Source: Tautonia marina | GTDB lineage: Bacteria; Planctomycetota; Planctomycetia; Isosphaerales; Isosphaeraceae | Reading direction: 5' to 3' | Length of the DNA: 64,000 nucleotides | NCBI RefSeq assembly: GCF_009177065.1 | Contig: NZ_WEZF01000020.1 | Location: 62,001-126,000, forward strand | Part shown: piece by piece, positions 53,313 through 61,334 of the stretch | Position numbering within the stretch: the first letter of the stretch is position 1 | Layout of the letters: the number at the start of each line of letters is the position of its first letter | The notes under the pieces: model-generated | Database searches by the model: none | The model's input: the letters and a program-made list of their open reading frames with translations, nothing else | What the model was told of the DNA's origin: nothing | Program-made: the position numbers and the translations under genes

Positions 53313-55412
53313 ATGTCCTTGATCGAACGCCCCTTGACGCGTCGCGACCTCGCCCGAAACGGGGCGGCCGTGTCGATGGCCTGGACCCTGGCCCGAGCGT
53401 TGACGCCGATCGAGTCGGCCTCGGCGGCCCTCGTGGCGCCTCAGGACGGCGAGCGGGCGATCCTCAACCGCTTCCCGCGAATGCTCCAGGACTTCTACAC
53501 GGCGAAGGTTCGCCAGCTCGAACGGCAGCGGAACCGGACCTTCCGCGAGATGCAGACCAGGGAGGATGCCGAACGTTACGTGGCCTCGGTCCGCGAGCGG
53601 ATTGCCGAAAGCTTCGGCCCCTTGCCCGAGAAGACCCCGTTGAACCCGAAGGTTACCGGGGTGGTCGAGCGTGACAGCTACCGAATTGAGAATGTGATCT
53701 TCGAGAGCCGACCGGGCTTTTTCGTCACGGCCAACCTGTACGTGCCCACCAACCGAGACGGAAAGATGCCGGGAGTCGTCGGCAGTTGCGGGCACTCGGC
53801 CAACGGGAAGGCGGCCGAGGCGTATCAGAGCTTCGCTCAGGGACTGGCCCGACAAGGGTACGTCTGTCTGATCTTCGATCCGATCGGCCAGGGAGAGCGG
53901 ATGCAGTACCTCGACGACGCCCTGAAGCCGAAGTACGGCGGCGGCACCCGAGAGCACCTGATCGCCGGCAATCAGCAATTCCTGACCGGCGAGTTCTTCG
54001 GCACCTGGCGCGCCTGGGACGGCATTCGTGCACTCGACTATCTGTTGACCCGAGAGGAAGTCGATCCGGAGCAGGTCGGCATCACGGGGAACTCGGGCGG
54101 CGGCACGATGTCAACCTGGCTGATCGGCCTGGAACGACGCTGGACGATGGGGGCGCCCAGTTGCTTCGTGACCAGTTTCCAGCGGAACCTCGAAAACGAG
54201 CTGCCGGCCGACACCGAGCAGTGCCCGCCGAGGGCCCTGGAACTTGGCCTGGAGCATGAGGACTTTCTGGCCGCGATGGCGCCGAAGCCGGTGATTATTC
54301 TTGCCAAAGAGCGTGACTACTTCGACGTTCGTGGATCGATCCTCGCGCACCGTCGTCTCCAGAGACTGTACGACTTGCTGGGGGCGAAGGAGAACATCGG
54401 CCTGTTCTACGGCCCAACCGAGCACGGTTACTCGCAGGAGAACCGGGAGGCGATGTACGGGTGGTTCAATAAGGTGACGGGGGTTTCCGACGGATCGAGC
54501 GAACCGGACCTGACGATCGAGGCGGACGAGACGCTTCAGTGCACGACCGATGGGCAGGTCGGCGGAGAGCTGGGCTCGAAGTCGGTCCTCGACTTCACGC
54601 GGGCGGCCGTTCAGGCACTGGCCGAGCAGCGCGGGTCGCTCGATGCCGAGGGCACGCGGAAGGCGGTCGCGGCCGCCATGAAGCTGCCGGAGCCGAGACC
54701 CTTGCCGGCGTATCGGATCATGCGGCCGATCTCGGGCCGGGATTACCCGACGTCGCACCTGGGGAACTACGGCGTGCCGACCGAGCCGGGGGTCGAGGCG
54801 ATTGTCTATCGCCTGTATGACCGGTCGCACGTCTCGCGGCCGCCGGCCGACGCAAAGCGGGCGATCCTGTACGTCTCGGACAAATCGAGCGATGAGGAAC
54901 TGCGCGAGGAACCGTTGATCCGTCGCCTGATCAACGCCGAGCCCGACTCGGCTGTCTACGCCTGCGACGTGCGGGGGATCGGCGAGTCGAGGCCGAACAC
55001 CTGCGGGATCAACTCGTACTTCAACCCGTATGGGAACGACTACTTCTACGCGGCCCACGGCATCATGCTCGGCCGGCCGGTACCGACCCAGCGGACGCTC
55101 GACGTACTGAAGGTGCTGGAGTGGCTCAAGGGGATCGGTCATGAGGAGGTCCACCTCGTCTCCCGAGGCTGGGGGGCGATCCCCGCAACCTTCGCGGCCG
55201 TGCTGGAGAACGAGGGCTTCGTGACCCAGGTGACGCTCAAGCACGCCCTCACCTCGTTCGCCGATGTGGCCGAGGCCGAGCAGTACGACTGGCCCCTCTC
55301 GACCTTCCTGCCAGACGTGCTGACCACATTTGACCTGCCCGACTGCTACCGGGCGCTGGAGGGGAAGAATCTCCGCCTGATCGAGCCGCGCGGAGCGATG
55401 ACCGAGGGCTGA
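53313..55412 (+). CDS. secreted tandem alpha/beta-hydrolase (acetyl-esterase-like)
   Basis: This 699-aa protein opens with a twin-arginine-like region (LTRRDLARNGAAVSMAWTL). The first hydrolase domain (about 110-400) has FFVTANLYVPTNR, FDPIGQGER and the nucleophile elbow VGITGNSGGGT with S261. It resembles the acetyl-xylan-esterase/dienelactone hydrolase group. The second domain (about 500-699) has the same fold features, but its elbow reads VHLVSRGWGAIP, where glycine takes the nucleophile place. It therefore looks catalytically silent. GGAG precedes ATG 53313. It is divergent from the oxidoreductase gene; the substrate is probably a plant or algal glycan. Confidence 0.83.
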   Translation: MSLIERPLTRRDLARNGAAVSMAWTLARALTPIESASAALVAPQDGERAILNRFPRMLQDFYTAKVRQLERQRNRTFREMQTREDAERYVASVRERIAESFGPLPEKTPLNPKVTGVVERDSYRIENVIFESRPGFFVTANLYVPTNRDGKMPGVVGSCGHSANGKAAEAYQSFAQGLARQGYVCLIFDPIGQGERMQYLDDALKPKYGGGTREHLIAGNQQFLTGEFFGTWRAWDGIRALDYLLTREEVDPEQVGITGNSGGGTMSTWLIGLERRWTMGAPSCFVTSFQRNLENELPADTEQCPPRALELGLEHEDFLAAMAPKPVIILAKERDYFDVRGSILAHRRLQRLYDLLGAKENIGLFYGPTEHGYSQENREAMYGWFNKVTGVSDGSSEPDLTIEADETLQCTTDGQVGGELGSKSVLDFTRAAVQALAEQRGSLDAEGTRKAVAAAMKLPEPRPLPAYRIMRPISGRDYPTSHLGNYGVPTEPGVEAIVYRLYDRSHVSRPPADAKRAILYVSDKSSDEELREEPLIRRLINAEPDSAVYACDVRGIGESRPNTCGINSYFNPYGNDYFYAAHGIMLGRPVPTQRTLDVLKVLEWLKGIGHEEVHLVSRGWGAIPATFAAVLENEGFVTQVTLKHALTSFADVAEAEQYDWPLSTFLPDVLTTFDLPDCYRALEGKNLRLIEPRGAMTEG

Positions 55413-55711
55413 GGCCCGACGACGATGACCCGACGATCGCGGGGCCGATTGCCCGGTTTCGGGCGAGCCTCGCGGTCGGAGGAACACCGAATCGTTCTTC
55501 GCTCCGAGACCGTTCGACCAAAGGGCGTCGAGTGGCAGTGGACGGACCAAGGGGCTTCGGGTGGTCCGTGCCACCCGGGCTTGCACTGGCCCAACGCCAT
55601 GCCCATGATGGGGACTCTCACCGAAGGGCTTCGGGGTGCGGGGCCTGGGGATTGGGGTGGGCACCTCAAGGACTCGTTCCGTTGAGGTGCGTTAACGGGA
55701 GGCTCGACACA
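55413..55711. other. 299-bp intergenic region with small palindrome
   Basis: No gene is supported, although an 86-codon frame spans 55425-55685. A 7-bp stem with a 6-base loop lies at 55558-55577 inside a passage that looks like a dispersed intergenic element. Confidence 0.5.
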
Positions 55712-56116
55712 ATGCGCGGCTCGATGGCGGCTCTTGCACTGGCGTTCGCCTGGCTCTCCGGATCCTCACATGCTCAGGAGATCACGCTTGAGTCGGTCCC
55801 TCCGGTGGTCGTCTCAACGGTTCCGAAGGCCGGATCGGGCGATGTGGACCCGGGGTTAACCGAGATCAGAGTTACCTTCAGCAAGGCGATGCAGAACGGA
55901 AGCTGGTCGTGGTCGATGATCGGGAAGGACTCATTCCCCGAGACCACCGGCGCGCCGAACTATCTGGAGGACCAACGGACGGCCGTACTGCCGGTCAAGC
56001 TGATGCCGGGCAAGACGTATGCGATCTGGCTGAACAGCCAGCAGTTCCGCAACTTCAAGGATGCCGCGGGGCAACCAGCGGTGCCCTATTTGCTGGTCTT
56101 CAAGACGAGCGAGTGA
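55712..56116 (+). CDS. secreted small Ig-like domain protein
   Basis: This 134-aa protein has a signal peptide (MAALALAFAWLSGSSHAQ) and one bacterial Ig-like (SbsA/Big_5) domain. The pattern VPPVVVSTVPKAGSGDVDPG with VTFSKAMQNGSWSW and the closing LMPGKTYAIWLNSQQFRNF is typical of this fold. It has no other domain, so it is probably a secreted adhesion or binding module. GGGAGG precedes ATG 55712. It lies 85 bp upstream of the acyl-carrier-like gene. Confidence 0.82.
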   Translation: MRGSMAALALAFAWLSGSSHAQEITLESVPPVVVSTVPKAGSGDVDPGLTEIRVTFSKAMQNGSWSWSMIGKDSFPETTGAPNYLEDQRTAVLPVKLMPGKTYAIWLNSQQFRNFKDAAGQPAVPYLLVFKTSE

Positions 56117-56201
56117 GGGAAGCGGCTTCGTGAGGCTTCAGGACATCTGAATCCAACATCGCATATTAATCCAAAGAAAACAACCGAGGAGGCGGGGGGC
56201 G

Positions 56202-56462
56202 ATGGGCCTCGACACGGTTGAACTGGTGATGGCCGTCGAAGAGGAGTTCGGTATCTCCATCCCCGACGATGTGGCGCCGAAACTCGTTCGACTTGGCGAC
56301 CTTCATGCGTTCGCGGTCGAGGCTCTTTGCGCTCGCGGAGAGTCAGTCGATCCCTCCGCGGTCTGGGAACAGGTCAAGGCGATCATGCGACGTGAGTTCG
56401 GAATCCGAGAGGGGAATCTCGTCCCCGAGGCTCACATCGTCGACGATCTGGGCTTGGACTGA
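56202..56462 (+). CDS. acyl-carrier-protein-like protein with circularly permuted order
   Basis: This 86-aa protein begins [20 protein letters not shown], which equals the helix II region that in normal ACP follows the DSL phosphopantetheine site. It continues [21 protein letters not shown] (helices III-IV). The second half, [15 protein letters not shown] with [13 protein letters not shown] at the very end, equals ACP helix I and the segment leading into DSL. The attachment serine would sit at the junction but is absent: the start reads MGLD in place of DSLD, and the stop follows GLD. A strong RBS (GGAGG) supports the ATG. No fatty-acid or polyketide genes adjoin it. Confidence 0.85.
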   Translation: MGLDTVELVMAVEEEFGISIPDDVAPKLVRLGDLHAFAVEALCARGESVDPSAVWEQVKAIMRREFGIREGNLVPEAHIVDDLGLD

Positions 56463-56631
56463 CGCCTTCCCACTCCCATGACCTCTGAGGTCACAATCGC
56501 ACATACGACGGGTCGTGGCAGGGGTGAGGCGTTCCCAACTCGGGTTGGAGGGTGAGGCTCGGTGAGGGGAGCTGTCGGCGGGGTGGCTGTGGTCCTGTCG
56601 CCCCAGTTCTCCTGACCAGCTCAGAATCGGA

Positions 56632-56652
56632 CTGGGGTCAAAATGACCCCAG
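56632..56652. terminator. 9-bp hairpin after the acyl-carrier-like gene
   Basis: A perfect 9-bp stem (56632-56640 with 56644-56652) with a 3-base loop lies in the 253-bp gap between the converging acyl-carrier-like and hydrolase genes. A-rich bases form the loop only. Confidence 0.5.
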
Positions 56653-56715
56653 CCACACCACCGAAAGGTGAAACCGAACACAAACATCTCACGTTGTGTT
56701 TCGGAGTTCGAAAGA

Positions 56716-57855
56716 TCAGGGATTGACGGGGAGGTAACGCTCGAACCAGGAGAGCATTTCATCCTTCATTTCGGGAAGGTACTCGTGGCCGGTCTCGGTG
56801 TAGACGATGCTGCGAAAATGATCGGGGGCACCGAGAAGAGTGTAGATTTGCGAGAGCTTGGATTCGAGGGTCTCGACTCCATCGAGGGGGGCGCCCGGGT
56901 CCTCGTCGCCGGAGAGCTGGAGCATGGGGCGGGGGGCGACGAGGGCGTAGATGGCCTCGGTGTCGAAGTGGTTGAGCAGGCCGGGGACGAAGTAGTAGAT
57001 GCCGTGCTTGCGGAGGTCGCCGTGGGAGAGGAGTTCGGAATAGCGGGTGAAGCAGGCGACGCCGACGAGGGCGTCGATGCGGTCGTCGATGGCGGCGAGC
57101 CACCAGGCGCGGGTGCATCCCATGCTCATGCCGGTGGCGCCGATGCGGTCGGGGTCGATCTCGGGGCGGGTCTGGAGGTAGTCGAGCAGGCATTGCTCGT
57201 CGCGGAGCATCATGCCCCACAGAGTGCGGCCTTGCCAGAGGTGGAGCTTGAACAGGCTGTGCTCCTGGCCAAGCTTTGAATCATTCTCGCCGCCGGGGCC
57301 GAGGCCGATCCGATCGCCGTTGAAGTAGGCGTCGATGGCGGCGACGACGTACCCCTTGCGGGCGAGCATCGGGCCGACGTACTGGCCGTGATCTTCAATC
57401 GTGCAGATGCTTTCCTTTGAGCTGCCGTGGCCGTGCAGGCCGACGATCGCCGGAGCGGGGCCTTTCAGGTTGTCGGGGATCAGGAGGATGCCGGGAACGA
57501 TCATATCCACACCGTTGTGGAACTGAAAACGTTCGAGGGTGTAGCCGTCGTGCTGCTCGCGCGAGACGACCTCGACGGCCGCCGGATCGGGCCGGGGCGG
57601 GAGGTCGCCGAGCAGATCGAGCAAGGTGGAGCGTACGGCGTCGCGGCCCTCGGATTGCCACTGGTCGGCGTCGGTCGGCAGGGGCCACTCGGGTAACTTC
57701 ATCGCACGGAAAGTTTCGGGAACGACGGCCCAGGGCTCGCCGGAAGGGGTGCCCCCCTTGCTCGATTTCGGGGTGACGCGCTCCTGGGCCGTCGCAGTGG
57801 GCGCGACGGAGAAGGCGAGCACGGCAAGGCAGGCGAGGACGGGGGAGGATTGCAT
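56716..57855 (-). CDS. secreted alpha/beta-hydrolase (dienelactone/acetyl-esterase family)
   Basis: This 379-aa secreted esterase-like protein has a signal peptide (VLACLAVLAFSVAPTATAQ). The catalytic elbow is GATGMSMGCTRAWW (GxSxG), and GLHGHGSSKES forms the oxyanion region. The C-terminal catalytic His is likely in YTETGHEYLPEM, with the acid in SGDEDP. The length and arrangement match planctomycete acetyl-xylan-esterase-like proteins. GAGG precedes ATG 57855; a longer frame to 57963 is unconserved. It probably helps deacylate polysaccharide together with the other secreted enzymes of the region. Confidence 0.88.
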   Translation of the reverse strand: MQSSPVLACLAVLAFSVAPTATAQERVTPKSSKGGTPSGEPWAVVPETFRAMKLPEWPLPTDADQWQSEGRDAVRSTLLDLLGDLPPRPDPAAVEVVSREQHDGYTLERFQFHNGVDMIVPGILLIPDNLKGPAPAIVGLHGHGSSKESICTIEDHGQYVGPMLARKGYVVAAIDAYFNGDRIGLGPGGENDSKLGQEHSLFKLHLWQGRTLWGMMLRDEQCLLDYLQTRPEIDPDRIGATGMSMGCTRAWWLAAIDDRIDALVGVACFTRYSELLSHGDLRKHGIYYFVPGLLNHFDTEAIYALVAPRPMLQLSGDEDPGAPLDGVETLESKLSQIYTLLGAPDHFRSIVYTETGHEYLPEMKDEMLSWFERYLPVNP

Positions 57856-58035
57856 GGGGAGTGCCTCGAATCGGGTTGGTCGGGCTTCGTGAGGGGTGAG
57901 TGGCGGGTTTCGCGTCAGAGTCGCATGACGATGCGTGTGATCTTGAACCACCAAAGAGGCCACCCGAGTTCCGCGCCGTTGCGTCTGCCCACGACCTCGA
58001 AGTCGAAGACGTGGGCAGCGTGCGCGGCCTGCAGG

Positions 58036-59355
58036 TTACTGGAGGGGGAGGGTAATCTCGTGTTGCTGGCCGTCGCGGAGGAGGGTGATGGGGGCGGTGT
58101 CGCCGGGGCGGGAATGCTGAACGGTGTGAGCCAGCAGGGAGGACTCGGAGAGGCGATCGGTGAGCCCGTTGAACGAGGTGATGATGTCGCCGGCCTGGAT
58201 GCCGGAGCGCTTGGCGGTGGCGTGCTCGCCGTACTCGCCGACGCGGCGGACGCGGAGGGCGAGGGTGTCGGCGGGGAGGCCGGCGGCGGCCCGGTCGGCG
58301 TCGGAAAGGTCGTCGAGGACCATGCCGCCAAGGGCCATGCGACGGAGTTCCCAGGAGGTGACACGCCAGGAGATGTTGCCGCGGCGCCAGCCTTCGGGAA
58401 GGTCGAGGGTCAGGTCGAGGGCCTCGCCATCGCGGAGGATCTGGGCGGGCAGTTGGGCGGAGGCGGGGGTGTTGTGCAGGACCCACTGGAGATCGGCAAT
58501 GGAAAGGAGCGGTTGGCCGTCGAGGCGGGTGAGGGCGTCGCCCACGCGGAGGCCGGCGCGGTCGGCGATGGAGTCGGCGGCGAGGGCTTCGATGGTGGCG
58601 ATCTCGGTCGGGTCAAGCTTCAGGCCGAGGACGGCGGGGTCGGGATAGGGATAGAGAACCTCGTCAGGGATCGGCTCGCCGGCGGTGCGGAAGACCAGGC
58701 GCTCGGCCTCGCGGACCTGGTGGCAGTGCATGCAACTGCGGGCGACCTCGCCCGCGTAGTCGAGGCGGCTGTCGTACCGGCCGGCGAGGCTGGGGTAATC
58801 GCGGGGGGTGGCGTAGCGGGCCTGGCGATCCTGGACCTGCTTCCCGGCGAGCGACGCCTTGACGGCGGGGTAATCCTCGTGCATCTCCAGGGCGGCTTCC
58901 ATGGCCTTGCGGAGGCCGGAGAGGGAAATGTCTTCCTCTTCAGGACGTTCGGATCGGGTGCCGTAGCGGCCGTAGATGGTAGAATCGGGGTTCATCAAAA
59001 TGACGGCGAACGACTGGTCGAAGTCGAACTGGAAGCGGGTCAGGTCGATGTCGTTCGCCTGGACGATCCGGACGCAGACGAAGCGATCGAGCAGGTCTCG
59101 GATGATCGGGTCGCGGCGGGCGACGTCGTCGTCGAACTCCTGGCAGGCTTCACAGGGAATGCAGCGGAAGACGACCATCAAGGGTTTGCCCGACTCCCGA
59201 GCGGCCTCGATGCCGGCGTCGAGGTCGTTGTAGATCCAGTCGTCCGACGTTTCGAACGCCTCGCGGTCGTTGCGGACCTTGGTATTGCGGTCCTGGGCCA
59301 AGGCCAGGGAGGGCAGAACGAGAATCGAGAGGAGCAAGACGAGGGCGGGTCGCAT
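58036..59355 (-). CDS. secreted thioredoxin-like/CXXCH/double-PDZ protein
   Basis: This 439-aa protein has a signal peptide (ALVLLLSILVLPSLALA). A thioredoxin-like domain (about 35-180) has C65-IP-C68-EA-C71, as in CxxC redox sites with a third cysteine. A heme-type motif C208-MH-C211-H212 follows in the linker. Two PDZ domains end the protein: about 240-320 (LAADSIADRAGLRVGDALTRLDG) and about 355-437 (AKRSGIQAGDIITSFNGL). No protease domain is present. It may use PDZ binding to dock on a periplasmic partner and the thiols or heme for redox work. GAGG precedes ATG 59355. Confidence 0.82.
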   Translation of the reverse strand: MRPALVLLLSILVLPSLALAQDRNTKVRNDREAFETSDDWIYNDLDAGIEAARESGKPLMVVFRCIPCEACQEFDDDVARRDPIIRDLLDRFVCVRIVQANDIDLTRFQFDFDQSFAVILMNPDSTIYGRYGTRSERPEEEDISLSGLRKAMEAALEMHEDYPAVKASLAGKQVQDRQARYATPRDYPSLAGRYDSRLDYAGEVARSCMHCHQVREAERLVFRTAGEPIPDEVLYPYPDPAVLGLKLDPTEIATIEALAADSIADRAGLRVGDALTRLDGQPLLSIADLQWVLHNTPASAQLPAQILRDGEALDLTLDLPEGWRRGNISWRVTSWELRRMALGGMVLDDLSDADRAAAGLPADTLALRVRRVGEYGEHATAKRSGIQAGDIITSFNGLTDRLSESSLLAHTVQHSRPGDTAPITLLRDGQQHEITLPLQ

Positions 59356-59437
59356 GGGTAAGCATCCTCTGAATGGGTGACGGGCGAAAATCAAGAAAGT
59401 GAACGCATCTTCATTCGCAACTTCAGAGGAACGAGCC

Positions 59438-60196
59438 TCAGCCGGAGGAGGTTTGCTGGATGACGCCGCGCTTGAGGGACTGGAGCATGACGCGGCCGGG
59501 GCCGGTGAGGCGGGTCATGAAGAAGCCTTCGCCGCCGAAAAGGATCTTGGCGCAGCCGCCGACCCCCTGGATGTCGTAGTCGATGGAGTCGGAGAAGGCG
59601 GCGAGGTTACCGGAGCTGACGAGCAGACGCTCGCCGCGGGCAAGTTCGCGGTCGTCGAAGTCGCCGCTGCCGTGGATCAGGACGTGGCCGGACCCGGAGA
59701 TCTTTTGCAGGAACAGGCCCGCGCCGCCGAAGAAGGCGGCACCGGCGCGTCGGGCAATGGTGACGGTGATGTCGATCTGATCGCCCCAGGCAGCGAGGAA
59801 GGAGCCTCGGGTGGCGATGATCGGGCCATGAGCAAGATCCCAGATGCCGATGCGACCGGGGGAATTGGCCGCGAGCAGGACGGTGCCGGGGCGGTCGGCT
59901 TCGAGGTAGGTCAACGAGAGCCCCTCGCCGGCCAGCGACCGCTTGACCGCGCCTCCGATGCCCCCCGGCACGCGGAGCCGCCAGCGGATGCCGTCGGTGT
60001 AGGCCATGATCGACCCCTTGCTGGCCCAGACGACATCGCCGGGGGTCAACTCAAGCTGGGCGCGCTGGGCGATGTCGCCGAGGATCGTCAAGGGGACCGG
60101 GCCGAGCTCCCTGCGGATCGGTTCGGGGCCGTCGGCGTCGGTCAGGTCGAAGGGATCGGCGGAATCGTACGGGTCCGAATCGGGATCGTGAGCCAT
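59438..60196 (-). CDS. AIM24/TIGR00266 family protein
   Basis: This 252-aa soluble protein belongs to the AIM24 (tryptophan RNA-binding attenuator-like) family. Family pattern: LELTPGDVVWASKGSIMAYTDG, then AGEGLSLTYLEADRPG, FGGAGLFLQKISGSGHVLIHG and the closing GGEGFFMTRLTGPGRVMLQSL. An acidic N-terminal stretch of about 35 residues precedes the fold. The function of bacterial members is poorly known. GAGG precedes ATG 60196. It is co-oriented with the thioredoxin-PDZ gene but 82 bp upstream of it, so a shared transcript is possible. Confidence 0.88.
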   Translation of the reverse strand: MAHDPDSDPYDSADPFDLTDADGPEPIRRELGPVPLTILGDIAQRAQLELTPGDVVWASKGSIMAYTDGIRWRLRVPGGIGGAVKRSLAGEGLSLTYLEADRPGTVLLAANSPGRIGIWDLAHGPIIATRGSFLAAWGDQIDITVTIARRAGAAFFGGAGLFLQKISGSGHVLIHGSGDFDDRELARGERLLVSSGNLAAFSDSIDYDIQGVGGCAKILFGGEGFFMTRLTGPGRVMLQSLKRGVIQQTSSG

Positions 60197-60581
60197 TGGG
60201 AATGCGCCTCGGGGTGGTGAGGTGCGAAGCAAAGCATGGGCGACGCAAAAAAGAGAGCGGCGCCGTTCGGCCGAAGGGGCGGAGCGGGTCCGGATCGGAG
60301 GGGGAACCAAGTTCCTGCCTCCCCTCGGAATCCACGCTCAAAAGCGATCGCCATGATGGAAGGGGGCCGATCGAGCGTCAAGGGGCCGGAAGGCCGAGCA
60401 GATGGGAGCGTTGAGCCCTGCGGGGGAACGGGGATGTTCCGGGGAGATGGGGAAGAGACCAAGGCGAACGATGACGGGGGAAGGAGGGCGGGAATCGGCG
60501 GGTGGGGGCCAAGACGCAATCGGGACAGCCGGAGGTCGGCTGTCCCGAAGGAGTCCATCGCACGGTGATGGCTGGCGGTGG
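60197..60581. other. 385-bp intergenic region
   Basis: This gap lies between the AIM24 start and the stop of the small membrane protein. Several arginine/glycine-rich open frames run through it on both strands but none has an RBS or protein-like composition. No clear hairpin or promoter was found. Confidence 0.5.
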
Positions 60582-60788
60582 TCAGAAGTCGGTCGAGCCG
60601 GTTTCTTCCACGCCTCGGGTTTGCAGCGAGGCGATCCAGAAGATGGCAGCGCCTCCCGCAGCAATCAGGGCGAGGACAATCCAGACATCGGTCGAGGCCA
60701 TCGGAACGAGGGGAGAGGCGACCACGAAGAAGACGATCGTCAGGAGGGTCAAGATCGTGGCGACGATCATGTTTTGCTTGAAGTTCAT
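60582..60788 (-). CDS. small two-helix membrane protein
   Basis: This 68-aa protein has two hydrophobic helices, MIVATILTLLTIVFFVVASP and STDVWIVLALIAAGGAAIFWI, and a short hydrophilic tail ending GVEETGSTDF. No catalytic motif is visible. The GGGAG RBS supports ATG 60788. The frame stays open to 61172, but the upstream part lacks coding character. Function unknown. Confidence 0.7.
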   Translation of the reverse strand: MNFKQNMIVATILTLLTIVFFVVASPLVPMASTDVWIVLALIAAGGAAIFWIASLQTRGVEETGSTDF

Positions 60789-61334
60789 CGGAAAATCTCC
60801 CTCAGAAAACGGTCTTGCATCGCGTTCCGGCGGCGTTGTCGGAATGCGAGCTTCGGGGAGGATCATGATGCGAATTTCGGGCCGCATCGGAGCCCACATT
60901 TCGTGATTCCGGTCGTCATTCCGATATTGATGTCTCGCGGAAACCTGGGCCGCCCGGCGTCGATCGTGACCATCCCGATGGGCCTTTTGAACAGCGGATC
61001 GGGCCGATCCCGAAGGCGGAGGGGCGGAGGTCGAAGAGGTTTTAGGAAGATTGCCTCGTCTGAGGTGCGTCGTTTCTTGGTCGGATGTCATCACGTCATG
61101 ACTCAGGACGTGATCCCAACCTTGCGGAACAGACTCGGCAATCACCCGGGCCTGGCTGACGGAGGTTGACACCTTCGGTCGGCCTCTCTAGAGTTTACCG
61201 TTGGGCTCCGACGCGCCGAAAGTCTGTAACGCCCGTCTTGATCGCGTCGCCCGTCGCATCGTGGGCGCAAGGGATTGCGACCATCCGAACGAGCCGCCCT
61301 CGACCCGATCCGCTTGCCACAGCGAGACGGCCCG
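60789..61334. other. 546-bp divergent intergenic region
   Basis: This lies upstream of both the small membrane protein (minus) and the terminal kinase gene (plus). A 7-bp perfect inverted repeat, 61091-61097 with 61107-61113, separated by 9 bases, could be an operator. No gene is supported; the promoters cannot be pinned down by eye. Confidence 0.45.

Noticed and set aside
56202-56520. Frameshifted normal acyl carrier protein
   Set aside because: The sequence after the stop does not continue with the DSL/LDTVEL segment in any frame, and the gene has its own strong RBS and start.
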